Both the position numbers and the translations under genes were made by a program. From an uncultured Bacilli bacterium (GTDB lineage Bacteria > Bacillota_I > Bacilli_A > RF39 > UBA660), in the NCBI GenBank assembly GCA_934183165.1, contig CAKPRZ010000008.1, positions 1 to 56,347 of the forward strand: a stretch of 56,347 bases of DNA. The letters run 5' to 3'. A model generated the notes under the pieces. It was not told the DNA's origin. It saw only the letters and a program-made list of their open reading frames with translations, and ran no database searches. Below, piece by piece: positions 8,394-16,379 of this stretch (the stretch's first letter is position 1; every line of letters begins with the position of its first letter).

Positions 8394-9840
8394 ACTTTTC
8401 TACATTCCTTTTTAAACTTTTTTTCTTAACTAAATATTTTTCTGGCTTTTTAATTGTTTCACCTGTTATTCTTACTTCACAATCATTTAAGTCATTATCT
8501 AGTGTTTTTTCTAACACCTTGCTTAAGGTATTCATAACTATAACTTGAAGTCCTCTAGCACCAGTTGATTTTTTTTCTGCTTCTTGGGCCATCAATGTTA
8601 ATACACTATCACTAAATTTAAGAGTGATATTATCCTCTCTTTCAAATATTTCTTTCCATATTCTTAGATTACTGATTTTAGAATGCAAAAGTATTTGCTT
8701 TAATTCTTTCACACCTAACTGATTAGTTTGAATTAAAACAGGTAATCTTCCTAATAGTTCCGGCTCTATGCCACATTCTTTTCCTATCATTTCATGTGTT
8801 ACTTTTATAGTATCACTATTAGAGTCATTAGATTCTCCAAAGCCAAGTCTTTTGCTTTCAATTTTATGTTTATCAAATACATTTTGACAAGCACCACATA
8901 GTATAAATGTAATACTAGAAGTATCTATAGTTACCTTTTGATTTTTCACAGTTACTACGTATTCTTCATTTCCAAGCAAACCCAGAAGTTCATCTTGAAC
9001 ATCTTTTGTTCTTACTTTACTATTTTCATTGCCACTATATCCTAATTTATCAAATTCATCTATGATAATAATTCCCTTTTGTGCTTTTTCTAAATTGAAT
9101 CCAGATTTTTCATACAAATCACCCAACATCTGAGTAACCGATAATCCAACATATCCACTAGATGTATATTTTGTTGCATCTCTTTTTATTATAGGAACAT
9201 CTAAAAGATTCGCTAAAGTCTTACACATTTCGGTTTTTCCAGTTCCAGTCGAACCAATTAATAAAATATTAGACTTAACATTATACTTACCATATTTTTG
9301 ATTTGATAAAACAGTTGTTACTAAAGTGTCAATTTGATCATCTTGTGATAGAATTTTTTCTTTTATTTTTTCTGCAATAGAATGTCTACTTAATTTTTTT
9401 TCTTTATTTTCAGGAAGTAGTAAGTTGTCACTTCCAAAAGGCTTTTTCCAATCATGAAAAATTTGATTCATAAATTCATCATTCTTTCCTACTGCATATG
9501 AAATGTTATATAAATCCCCATCATCATTTTCTATACTACAATAATATCTATATTTTTTAACATTAGTTAAGTATTCCTCAGTTTTGGTTAAAATATGATT
9601 GAAAGAATTCTGATCATTTTCCTTAATTAGATCTCTTAGCCTAATTGGAAATCCAAAATAAAATTGATTTTGATTATATCCACAAAAATTGGTAGCGCAT
9701 TCTAACTCATGCCCTTGTTTATCAATAAAGATATTAGTTTCTTCAGAGTAATCTCCTATTAAATAGCGCAATGGTACATATTCATATTCTTCATCTGCTT
9801 TTTCAACTTCAAAAACGATACAAACCCAATATTTATCCAT
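8368..9840 (-). CDS. ClpX-like AAA+ ATPase
   Basis: 490 aa. The AAA+ core has Walker A GSTGTGKT (196-203), a ClpX-type YTSSGYVG segment (about 225-232), Walker B IIIIDEFDK (257-265) and a C-terminal ClpB_D2-small-like domain (about 375-480, with STGARGLQ). It resembles ClpX/HslU unfoldases in the core, but the first ~150 residues are not the ClpX zinc finger and I do not recognise them. I saw no IGF-type ClpP loop with confidence. A specialised unfoldase or remodelling ATPase is likely rather than the housekeeping ClpX. The start at 9840 follows GGTGGTG. It overlaps queH downstream. Confidence 0.8.
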   Translation of the reverse strand: MDKYWVCIVFEVEKADEEYEYVPLRYLIGDYSEETNIFIDKQGHELECATNFCGYNQNQFYFGFPIRLRDLIKENDQNSFNHILTKTEEYLTNVKKYRYYCSIENDDGDLYNISYAVGKNDEFMNQIFHDWKKPFGSDNLLLPENKEKKLSRHSIAEKIKEKILSQDDQIDTLVTTVLSNQKYGKYNVKSNILLIGSTGTGKTEMCKTLANLLDVPIIKRDATKYTSSGYVGLSVTQMLGDLYEKSGFNLEKAQKGIIIIDEFDKLGYSGNENSKVRTKDVQDELLGLLGNEEYVVTVKNQKVTIDTSSITFILCGACQNVFDKHKIESKRLGFGESNDSNSDTIKVTHEMIGKECGIEPELLGRLPVLIQTNQLGVKELKQILLHSKISNLRIWKEIFEREDNITLKFSDSVLTLMAQEAEKKSTGARGLQVIVMNTLSKVLEKTLDNDLNDCEVRITGETIKKPEKYLVKKKSLKRNVEKYELSENNG

Positions 9841-9869
9841 ACTACAACACCACCATTAATATGCTAGTT

Positions 9870-9898
9870 ATTATAACAAAATCATAATTTTATTACAA
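9870..9898 (-). promoter_or_regulatory. Promoter for the ClpX-like/queH transcript
   Basis: On the minus strand TTGTAA (9893-9898) and TATAAT (9870-9875) are 17 bases apart, about 30 bases before the start codon at 9840. Confidence 0.7.
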
Positions 9899-9900
9899 GA

Positions 9901-9923
9901 AAAAAAGTACTATTCAGCACTTT
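9901..9923 (-). terminator. Terminator overlapping the end of rpmF
   Basis: AAAGTGCT / AGTACTTT (one G-T pair, GAAT loop) is followed on the minus strand by a run of T. The stem includes the rpmF stop codon and separates yceD-rpmF from the ClpX-like gene. Confidence 0.65.
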
Positions 9924-10098
9924 CTTTATTTTCAACTACTTTTTTACCTTTATAGTTTCCACAAGCTTTGCATACACGGTGAGGTTTAATTACTTCACCA
10001 CAATTTGGACATTTTGTTGTTCCAACTGCTTCTATAGCGTTGTGACTTCTTCTCATTCTTTTTCTAGTTTTAGAAACTTTCCTAAATGGTACAGCCAT
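9910..10098 (-). CDS. rpmF: 50S ribosomal protein L32
   Basis: 62 aa, standard L32 length. It begins MAVPFRKVSKTRKRMRRSH and has the zinc-binding form of the protein: CPNC (30-33) and CKAC (43-46). It is part of the large ribosomal subunit. It follows the YceD/DUF177 gene by 4 bases, the widely conserved yceD-rpmF order; its ribosome site GAGGAGTGAT overlaps the yceD stop, so the two are translationally coupled. Confidence 0.97.
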   Translation of the reverse strand: MAVPFRKVSKTRKRMRRSHNAIEAVGTTKCPNCGEVIKPHRVCKACGNYKGKKVVENKESAE

Positions 10099-10102
10099 TC
10101 TA

Positions 10103-10570
10103 TCACTCCTCTTTAAATTTTTCCTTAAGTTCTAGAAAAGGATTATTCTTTAAGCCCTCTTCTTCACTAATTAATTTCCAACCATCACCACTATAGTTAC
10201 TTATATCATTAACTTTTGTATATCTAAGTGGGACCTCTAAGACAATATTTTGCCACAAAATCGGAATAATATCAATAGTATTTTGATTATTTTCTAAATT
10301 TTGTTCAATATTTTCATCTATATTAATGGAAAATGGGTATTTAACCTTTGATAAATCAATAGCATCTTCAACATACATGTCTCCAGTTAGAATACCACTT
10401 AAATTGAATTCATCACTAGAATCTTTATAAATTTTACCATTAAACTTCACATTCTTTAAATCTAAAATGTCTGATTTCTTTAAATCATCTTCATTAAATA
10501 TAAGATTACTACTCGATATTTCTATTTCATTACTAAAATTAGAATTTAGTTTTTCTAGATTAACATTCAT
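10103..10570 (-). CDS. YceD/DUF177 family protein
   Basis: 155 aa from the ATG at 10570, preceded by GGTGAT; the frame extends 48 codons further upstream, but those residues do not look like the family and lack a ribosome site. The order directly before rpmF, the acidic character and the WQNIVLEVPLRY segment match the DUF177 (YceD) family, linked in other bacteria and plastids to 23S rRNA accumulation or large-subunit assembly. The usual conserved C.C...C pattern of some members is not seen. The stop is UGA, showing that UGA is not tryptophan here. Confidence 0.8.
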   Translation of the reverse strand: MNVNLEKLNSNFSNEIEISSSNLIFNEDDLKKSDILDLKNVKFNGKIYKDSSDEFNLSGILTGDMYVEDAIDLSKVKYPFSINIDENIEQNLENNQNTIDIIPILWQNIVLEVPLRYTKVNDISNYSGDGWKLISEEEGLKNNPFLELKEKFKEE

Positions 10571-10677
10571 AAAATCACCAAATAAATTATATATTAAATT
10601 GTTATTTTTTGCAAATTTATATTTTTCTTTTTCTTTTATAATAAATTTAGTATAATACTTGTAACTGGGGTGATAAT

Positions 10678-11772
10678 ATGAAAACAATTGGCATTGTCTG
10701 TGAATATAATCCATTTCATAATGGACACTTATACCATATAAATAAAATAAAAGAAATGTTTCCCGACTCTATAATAATAGCTGTCATGAGTGGCAATTTT
10801 ACTCAAAGAGGAATTCCTAGTATCCTATCAAAAGAAGAAAAAGCTAAGATTGCCTTGGAACATAATATCGATTTAGTAATTGAACTTCCTTTTATTTTCG
10901 CAACACAAAGCGCTGATATATTTGCTAACGCGGCTACTACAATACTAAATTATTTAAAAGTGGATTACTTAGTTTTTGGTAGTGAATCTAATAATGTAGA
11001 AAACTTAATTGAACTTGCCAAAATCAGTTTATATGATACAAACTATGAAGAAAAAGTTAAATCACTTTTAAAAAATGGAATCAATTATCCTACTGCCCTA
11101 TCTTCAGCACTTAAAGATTTATCTAATATAGAAATAACTTCTCCAAATGATATACTAGGATTAACATATATTAAATCAATCATAAAAAACAACTATAATA
11201 TAACTCCATTAACTATTCAAAGAACTAATGATTTTCATTCAAATAAATTAGATAGCAATATAGCAAGCGCAACAGCTATTAGAACTGCTATCAGTAATAA
11301 TCAATTAATAAAAGGATTCGTTCCCAAAGATGTTGAAATGTTATTAGAAAAAAGACATATTCCTAATTATTTTCCTTATTTAAAATATAAAATTTTAGTT
11401 GAGGGAAAAAATATTAATAAATATTTAATGGTTGATGAAGGAATAGAGAACCGAATTTTAAAATATATTAATGAATCATCTACTCTAGATGAACTTATTA
11501 CTAAAATTAAAACAAAAAGATATACATATAATAAGATTGCTAGAATGTTTATTCATATTCTGTGTTCTACATTAAAAGATGATGTAAAAGACAATAATAT
11601 TAAATATATAAGAATATTAGGATTTAATGATAGTGGAAGAACTCATTTAAATAAAATTAAAAAAGATATTAATATACCACTAATTACTACTCCAAAATAT
11701 TATAATGATTTACTTGTAATAGATAATAAAGTTGATAAGATATATGAACTAATTATTAATAGTTTTAACTAA
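10678..11772 (+). CDS. tmcAL: tRNA(Met) cytidine acetate ligase
   Basis: 364 aa. The N-terminal nucleotidyltransferase signature CEYNPFHNGH (8-17), then SGNFTQRG and FGSES, define the TmcAL family (former YlbM, COG1323), which uses ATP and acetate to make N4-acetylcytidine at the wobble base of elongator tRNA-Met. It is slightly shorter than the usual ~400 aa, mainly at the C-terminus. The ATG follows GGGGTGAT; a TATAAT at 10651-10656 is a likely -10, without a good -35. It is divergent from yceD and its last 24 bases overlap the convergent hypothetical gene. Confidence 0.93.
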   Translation: MKTIGIVCEYNPFHNGHLYHINKIKEMFPDSIIIAVMSGNFTQRGIPSILSKEEKAKIALEHNIDLVIELPFIFATQSADIFANAATTILNYLKVDYLVFGSESNNVENLIELAKISLYDTNYEEKVKSLLKNGINYPTALSSALKDLSNIEITSPNDILGLTYIKSIIKNNYNITPLTIQRTNDFHSNKLDSNIASATAIRTAISNNQLIKGFVPKDVEMLLEKRHIPNYFPYLKYKILVEGKNINKYLMVDEGIENRILKYINESSTLDELITKIKTKRYTYNKIARMFIHILCSTLKDDVKDNNIKYIRILGFNDSGRTHLNKIKKDINIPLITTPKYYNDLLVIDNKVDKIYELIINSFN

Positions 11773-12426
11773 ATACTTACCTGTTCTTCTATTTAATAAG
11801 CTAAAATCAACGCCTGTTACATTTTTATATTTTTTGTTAGCTAAAATAATATTATACATCTTGGATGAAATTTCATCATCTTTAACAACTTGTGGAAAGT
11901 TTCTACACAAATCAATAATCGTATGAATAGAAAACTCATTTTTTATCAATTCCTCTGGGCATTCAGTTAAATCAGAAAGCAAATAATAACTAACTTGACT
12001 AGCCCAATAAAAATATTTTTTAAAATATACTTTTTCATTATTTACTGCTTTTGCCTCCTTTTTCATATTTAAGGAGGTTTTTATAAAGCAATCTCTAAAA
12101 AATATATCTTCATTTTCCTCTTTTGATTTATTTAATGTTCTAATTAATGAATTACATAGTTCAAAAGTATCATAATCATGAGAGTCAAATGCTTCAAAGC
12201 GAGCCATATTAATCATTATATGGCAATTTTCTTTTGCTTCAGAGCAAAAAAATTCAAATTCATAGTTTTCAAGAACTAATAATTCCATAACTCTTATAAA
12301 CCATGATTCTTTAGTAATATCTTTTAATTCTATTTCTCTAGCAAGGTCATCAGAATATATATAAGATAATAATTTTTTCTCAATGTAATACTCAAAAAGT
12401 TGTGATTTTGTTTCCAAATTATTCAT
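11749..12426 (-). CDS. Hypothetical cytosolic protein, 225 aa
   Basis: I do not recognise a family. The product is charged and probably all helical (many short Leu/Lys/Glu stretches), with no signal peptide or TM segment. It starts at 12426 behind TAGGAGATG and has its own promoter (12451-12478), so it is real. Its 3' end overlaps tmcAL by 24 bases on the opposite strand with no terminator between them, so mutual transcriptional interference is possible. Confidence 0.7.
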   Translation of the reverse strand: MNNLETKSQLFEYYIEKKLLSYIYSDDLAREIELKDITKESWFIRVMELLVLENYEFEFFCSEAKENCHIMINMARFEAFDSHDYDTFELCNSLIRTLNKSKEENEDIFFRDCFIKTSLNMKKEAKAVNNEKVYFKKYFYWASQVSYYLLSDLTECPEELIKNEFSIHTIIDLCRNFPQVVKDDEISSKMYNIILANKKYKNVTGVDFSLLNRRTGKYLVKTINN

Positions 12427-12450
12427 TAGTACATCTCCTAAATATCAACT

Positions 12451-12478
12451 ATTCTAGCAATTTCTAGAAATTTGTCAA
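12451..12478 (-). promoter_or_regulatory. Promoter for the 225-aa hypothetical gene
   Basis: On the minus strand a consensus TTGACA (12473-12478) and TAGAAT (12451-12456) are 16 bases apart, about 25 bases upstream of the start. Confidence 0.65.
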
Positions 12479-12527
12479 TAATATAACCAATTTTTTACTT
12501 TTACATATCTTACTATAGGTGATTATA

Positions 12528-13289
12528 ATGTATTTTAAATATAATGAACAAAAAATATATTATGAAAAAATTGGAAATTCAAATAATACAATACTTATAT
12601 TTCCAGGATGGGGAGATAATAGAAGTACTTTTAAGAATATTATTGATTCTTTGAAAGATAAGTATACTATTTATATCTTTGATTACCCTGGATTTGGAAA
12701 TAGCAACATTACTAACAAAGATTTAACTATATATGATTATGCTGAAATTTTCATAAATTTTATGAATGAATTTAATATTGAAAGTCCTATTGGTATTGGT
12801 CATTCGTTCGGTGGAAGACTTATTATTACTATGGCAGGCAAATATAATATTAATTTTAAAAAAATTATATTAATAGATTCAGCTGGAATAAAGCCTAAAA
12901 AAGGGTTATGGAAAAAAATTAAACAACTAACTTATAAATTCCTCAAAAAAATCAAAGTATTTATTCCTAATAAATTTAAAACAAATTATTTAAATAAATT
13001 AATTTCTATTTTTGGTTCAAGTGATTATAAAAATTTACCAAACAGTCTTCATAAAACTTTTATAAACATAGTTAACGAAGATTTGACTTTTCTTTTGCCT
13101 AAAATTAAAAATGAAACATTATTAATTTGGGGTGAGAAAGATCTTGATACTCCACTAAAAGATGCTTATAAAATGCATAGTCTGATTAACGACTCAGGTC
13201 TTGTTATATTAAAAAAAGCTACTCACTTTTGTTATCTTGAGCAGCCTTTATATATTAAAATTATAATTAACAACTTTCTAAATAATTAA
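12528..13289 (+). CDS. Alpha/beta-fold hydrolase
   Basis: 253 aa from the ATG at 12528; the apparent GTG at 12519 is part of the AGGTGAT ribosome site. The fold markers are an oxyanion-type FPGWGD (25-30), the nucleophile elbow GHSFGG (91-96, Ser93), an acid-bearing WGEKDLDTP near residue 205, and the final ATHFCYLEQP (His about 233). It is cytosolic; the substrate cannot be told. It converges on and overlaps the lipoprotein gene by 4 bases. Confidence 0.85.
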   Translation: MYFKYNEQKIYYEKIGNSNNTILIFPGWGDNRSTFKNIIDSLKDKYTIYIFDYPGFGNSNITNKDLTIYDYAEIFINFMNEFNIESPIGIGHSFGGRLIITMAGKYNINFKKIILIDSAGIKPKKGLWKKIKQLTYKFLKKIKVFIPNKFKTNYLNKLISIFGSSDYKNLPNSLHKTFINIVNEDLTFLLPKIKNETLLIWGEKDLDTPLKDAYKMHSLINDSGLVILKKATHFCYLEQPLYIKIIINNFLNN

Positions 13290-13555
13290 TCACATGTTCC
13301 ATTAAATGAAATTATTACATTTTTAATTTTTGTTATAGCTTCTTTATTATTCTTAACATTTGTCAAATATCCATTCATTTCATCAACATATTCTTTGCCT
13401 TTTTCTTTATCATTTTCTATATATTTAACAAGTTGACCTTTTTCAAACTTAAAGGTCATTTTTTCATTTCCTAATTCACAATTTAAGGTGTTAGTATCAT
13501 TACTACAACCAGTCAATAATATTAATGTCAATAATATTAAAATGTACTTCTTCAT
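13286..13555 (-). CDS. Small lipoprotein
   Basis: 89 aa. A signal peptide ends in the lipobox LLTGC with Cys17, so the mature protein is lipid-anchored on the outer face of the membrane. The rest is short and hydrophilic (NEKMTFKFEKGQLVKY), with two further cysteines. Function is unknown; the pattern resembles small DUF1307/YehR-like lipoproteins only vaguely. It lies 22 bases downstream of the PBECR4-like gene and is probably cotranscribed with it from 14812-14840. Confidence 0.8.
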   Translation of the reverse strand: MKKYILILLTLILLTGCSNDTNTLNCELGNEKMTFKFEKGQLVKYIENDKEKGKEYVDEMNGYLTNVKNNKEAITKIKNVIISFNGTCD

Positions 13556-13576
13556 TTAATTTTCCTTTCTTTTCAA

Positions 13577-14785
13577 TTATACTGTATATTTATAATAACT
13601 AGATAATTCTTCTTCTGTTACTTTTTCTGGTATTAAGTTTCTTATTTGTCTCATAATTTCAGTACTTTCAGAAACTTCTTTGCTTAAACTTGCATTTTGT
13701 GCTTGTAATGTTCTGTTTGTAGATTCCAATTCCTCGTTTTTTGATTTAAGAGCATCAATAGTTCTTGTTAACTCATCACGTAAATTTTTAAGCTCTTCTA
13801 ATTCACTTACTACATTACCATTATGAGTACTAATTTCTCCATTATTTAACTGAGCACCATTTAAATTTCTTGTCATTTTACTATTAATAGCTTCAACTAC
13901 TGTCTTAAATCCTGATGGTAATGAGTTAAATGATGTTAATCCAAATACACTTGGTGTAATTAATTCATCACTATTAATGCACATAGATAAAACTTCTGCG
14001 AAATTTGGATTAATATCACCACCATTTTTATATGTATTAACAGTCTTGCCTAAGGCCCAAACATAGTCTTTTGATACATCGATATCAACATCAATATTAG
14101 ATTCATGAATAAAATTAATTAAATTCATTACTTTTCTATATTTAATGGCAGGTGATAAGAATCTTGAAGTATTTGTCATAGCTCCTGTTACAATAGTTAC
14201 AGATTGTTTGTTAAAAAGCTTTTTTAGTCTAGGTTTTGCTTCTTCAAGTGATCCATAAAATTGATTAGTTACGGGAACATATGCATTATCTTTCTTTGTT
14301 AAACCTAAGATAAACACTTCTCCTTTATCATTTTGTTTAACCATTATATATTCACCAAAATTAACTCCATCATTACCATCAGCATAATATCTTGATTTAT
14401 CATATTTACACAAGCACATGATATCATAAGCATTATTTTTTACATTTTCACTAAATCCATTAATTTTTTCAGTTATGTGATCAGAAAACAAATTGTTTTC
14501 TGAAATTATACCATCTTTGATACAATTATAAATTCTATACTCATTATTACACATTTCATTTAATAAATCCCATGAATTTGTTGCCTTAAATATTCCTGTT
14601 GCTGCTAAATATTTTGTATCTACACCTAACAAATGGGCAATCGACGACATTGGTGTTGTTAAAGTAATTGTCTCTCCATTTGCTAAAACAAGTTTAATTT
14701 CATTATATTGTAATTTTTCATATTTATAATAATTAATTCTATCACTAATATCATTTATCAATGACTCCATTTCAAATCTATTCAC
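13577..14785 (-). CDS. PBECR4-like N-terminal domain with C-terminal coiled coil
   Basis: 402 aa from a GTG at 14785, chosen because it follows AAGGGGG and a strong promoter. The first ~190 residues have LVLANGETITLTTP followed by IAHLLGV and later FILGLTKKDNAYVPVT, the layout of the PBECR4 (phage/Barnase-EndoU-ColicinE5-RelE-like) domain; this assignment is tentative, from memory of the pattern. A middle region (about 195-310) is unassigned. A coiled coil (about 328-378, ELEELKNLRDELTRTID...) precedes the C-terminus. No signal peptide. No toxin-antitoxin partner or phage gene is adjacent, so a nuclease role would be speculative. Confidence 0.65.
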   Translation of the reverse strand: MNRFEMESLINDISDRINYYKYEKLQYNEIKLVLANGETITLTTPMSSIAHLLGVDTKYLAATGIFKATNSWDLLNEMCNNEYRIYNCIKDGIISENNLFSDHITEKINGFSENVKNNAYDIMCLCKYDKSRYYADGNDGVNFGEYIMVKQNDKGEVFILGLTKKDNAYVPVTNQFYGSLEEAKPRLKKLFNKQSVTIVTGAMTNTSRFLSPAIKYRKVMNLINFIHESNIDVDIDVSKDYVWALGKTVNTYKNGGDINPNFAEVLSMCINSDELITPSVFGLTSFNSLPSGFKTVVEAINSKMTRNLNGAQLNNGEISTHNGNVVSELEELKNLRDELTRTIDALKSKNEELESTNRTLQAQNASLSKEVSESTEIMRQIRNLIPEKVTEEELSSYYKYTV

Positions 14786-14811
14786 TTATGCTTCCCCCTT
14801 AAATTAGACAC

Positions 14812-14840
14812 ATTATACCACAAAAATCGCATTTTTGCAA
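14812..14840 (-). promoter_or_regulatory. Promoter for the PBECR4-like gene
   Basis: On the minus strand TTGCAA (14835-14840) and TATAAT (14812-14817) are 17 bases apart. Confidence 0.75.
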
Positions 14841-14870
14841 GAAAAATCGTACATCTACTAATGAACCAAC

Positions 14871-14897
14871 AAAAAATCACTCTTAAAATGAGTGATT
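14871..14897 (-). terminator. Terminator at the end of the gtrB-gtrA transcript
   Basis: An 8-bp stem AATCACTC / GAGTGATT with a 7-base loop is followed by TTTTTT on the minus strand, 15 bases past the gtrA-like stop. Confidence 0.85.
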
Positions 14898-14911
14898 AGA
14901 AATTTAGTATT

Positions 14912-15385
14912 TTATTTATTTTTTTTGGTTGTAAAAACGATTAATTTACTTAAAACATAGTTTAAAATAACAATAATAAATTGAACTAAAACTTTAGAAA
15001 TCATATCATTTAATTTAATTAAATCAACCAAAATATACATGGTTAATAGCTCACTACCAAGTGTTGCTAAACGACAAGACACAAATTTAATGCATTCAAC
15101 GAGTATATTACTATTTTTACTTTCAAACACATATTTTCTATTAGTTATATAAGCAAAAATAACTGCTGTAATCCAAGATAAAACAGTTGATACCATATAA
15201 CCACTAAATATTCTAAATATGGCATAGCTTCCAACACTTACTAAGGTTGTCAATCCTCCAACAATTAAATAATTGATTACTTCTTTATATTTTTTGTATA
15301 AAGAAACAACTTTTTTTACTAAAGGTATTGTTGGATTTGATAATTCACTACAAATACTACTAGTTAATAAAATAATACCTATCAT
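14912..15385 (-). CDS. GtrA-family membrane protein
   Basis: 157 aa with four predicted TM helices and the GtrA pattern: YLIVGGLTTLVSVGSYAIF near the first helix, FAYITNRKYVFES in the second loop, and a final LSKLIVFT. GtrA/GtcA proteins are thought to flip or help present undecaprenyl-phosphate-linked sugars for teichoic acid or O-antigen glycosylation. It lies 9 bases after the GtrB-like glycosyltransferase gene, its usual partner. The N-terminal ~30 residues before the first helix are a little longer than usual. Confidence 0.88.
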   Translation of the reverse strand: MIGIILLTSSICSELSNPTIPLVKKVVSLYKKYKEVINYLIVGGLTTLVSVGSYAIFRIFSGYMVSTVLSWITAVIFAYITNRKYVFESKNSNILVECIKFVSCRLATLGSELLTMYILVDLIKLNDMISKVLVQFIIVILNYVLSKLIVFTTKKNK

Positions 15386-15394
15386 AAACTCCCC

Positions 15395-16315
15395 CTACTT
15401 TTTCTTAGACTCCTTAATATCTCTTACAATATATACTGGTCTATTCTTTACTTCTAAATAAGATTTTGCTAAATACTCCCCAAGTATTCCAATGGATACA
15501 AACACTAGACTAAACAATAGCAACATGATTATTAATAATACTCCAAATGAATTTAACTCTGTAAAAAGTGCTACTATAAAATATATGAAAGACGTTAAAA
15601 AGCAAATTAATGCTATACCAAATGGTAATCTAAGTGGTGAAACTGTAAATCCTACAATTCCTTCTATAGCATAATTAAATAATTTTATAAAACTCCATTT
15701 GCTTGTTCCACTTCTTCTTTCTTCAACTTCATAAGGCAAATAATATGTATTAAATCCTACAAAACTAAAAATTCCTTTGGAAAATCTATTATATTCACCA
15801 AGCTCCAATATAGCATCAACAACATTTCTTCTAAAAGTTCTAAAGTCACTTGCTCCTTTCACAAATCTAACAGACGAAATTCCATTAATTAATTTATAAA
15901 AAGTGTTTTTAAAAAACGTAAGGACTTTTCCTTCTTTTCTTTCTTTTTGATATGCAGCGACAACATCATATTTACTGTTTGTTTCTAATATATCAATCAT
16001 ATTTAATATTATTTCTGGTCTTTGTTGCAAGTCAGCATCTATTATTGTAACAAGATCCCCAGTTGAAGCTTTAAGCCCAGCATACATTGCTGCTTCTTTT
16101 CCAAAATTTCTTGAAAAATTAATTACTTTTATATTTTGTTTTGATAACTCCAATAATTGATCTAATTTTTCCATAGTTTTATCACGACTACCATCATTAA
16201 CAAAAATAATTTCATATTTAATTTTTTTACCTTTAAATATTTTAAATATCTCGTCATAAAATATTTCTATATTACCTTCTTCATTATAACAAGGTACTAC
16301 TATTGATAATTTCAT
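15395..16315 (-). CDS. GtrB/DPM1-like family 2 glycosyltransferase
   Basis: 306 aa from the ATG at 16315; the GTG further upstream is part of the GGTGG ribosome site. The N-terminus MKLSIVVPCYNEEGNIE, the FVNDGSRDKT donor loop and IDADLQQRPE are GT2 motifs of enzymes that load a sugar on undecaprenyl phosphate. Two C-terminal TM helices (about 230-290) and the KNRPVYIV tail match GtrB/YkcC-type proteins. It works with the GtrA-like protein downstream, probably to glycosylate wall teichoic acid or another surface polymer. Strong own promoter. Confidence 0.9.
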   Translation of the reverse strand: MKLSIVVPCYNEEGNIEIFYDEIFKIFKGKKIKYEIIFVNDGSRDKTMEKLDQLLELSKQNIKVINFSRNFGKEAAMYAGLKASTGDLVTIIDADLQQRPEIILNMIDILETNSKYDVVAAYQKERKEGKVLTFFKNTFYKLINGISSVRFVKGASDFRTFRRNVVDAILELGEYNRFSKGIFSFVGFNTYYLPYEVEERRSGTSKWSFIKLFNYAIEGIVGFTVSPLRLPFGIALICFLTSFIYFIVALFTELNSFGVLLIIMLLLFSLVFVSIGILGEYLAKSYLEVKNRPVYIVRDIKESKKK

Positions 16316-16340
16316 ATATACCACCCACTCACTAACTCAA

Positions 16341-16368
16341 AGTATAACATATTATTCTACATAGTCAA
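16341..16368 (-). promoter_or_regulatory. Promoter for gtrB-gtrA
   Basis: On the minus strand TTGACT (16363-16368) and TATACT (16341-16346) are 16 bases apart, about 25 bases before the ATG. Confidence 0.75.
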
Positions 16369-16379
16369 TAAAAGACATA

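Noticed and set aside
10103..10105. Possible recoding of UGA to tryptophan, as in some Mollicutes
   Set aside because: UGA ends the yceD frame here and tryptophans are coded by UGG throughout; no internal UGA interrupts a conserved gene.
12519..12527. GTG start three codons before the hydrolase ATG (same case at 22539 and 16324)
   Set aside because: The GTG lies inside the GGTGAT/GGTGG ribosome site of the real start.
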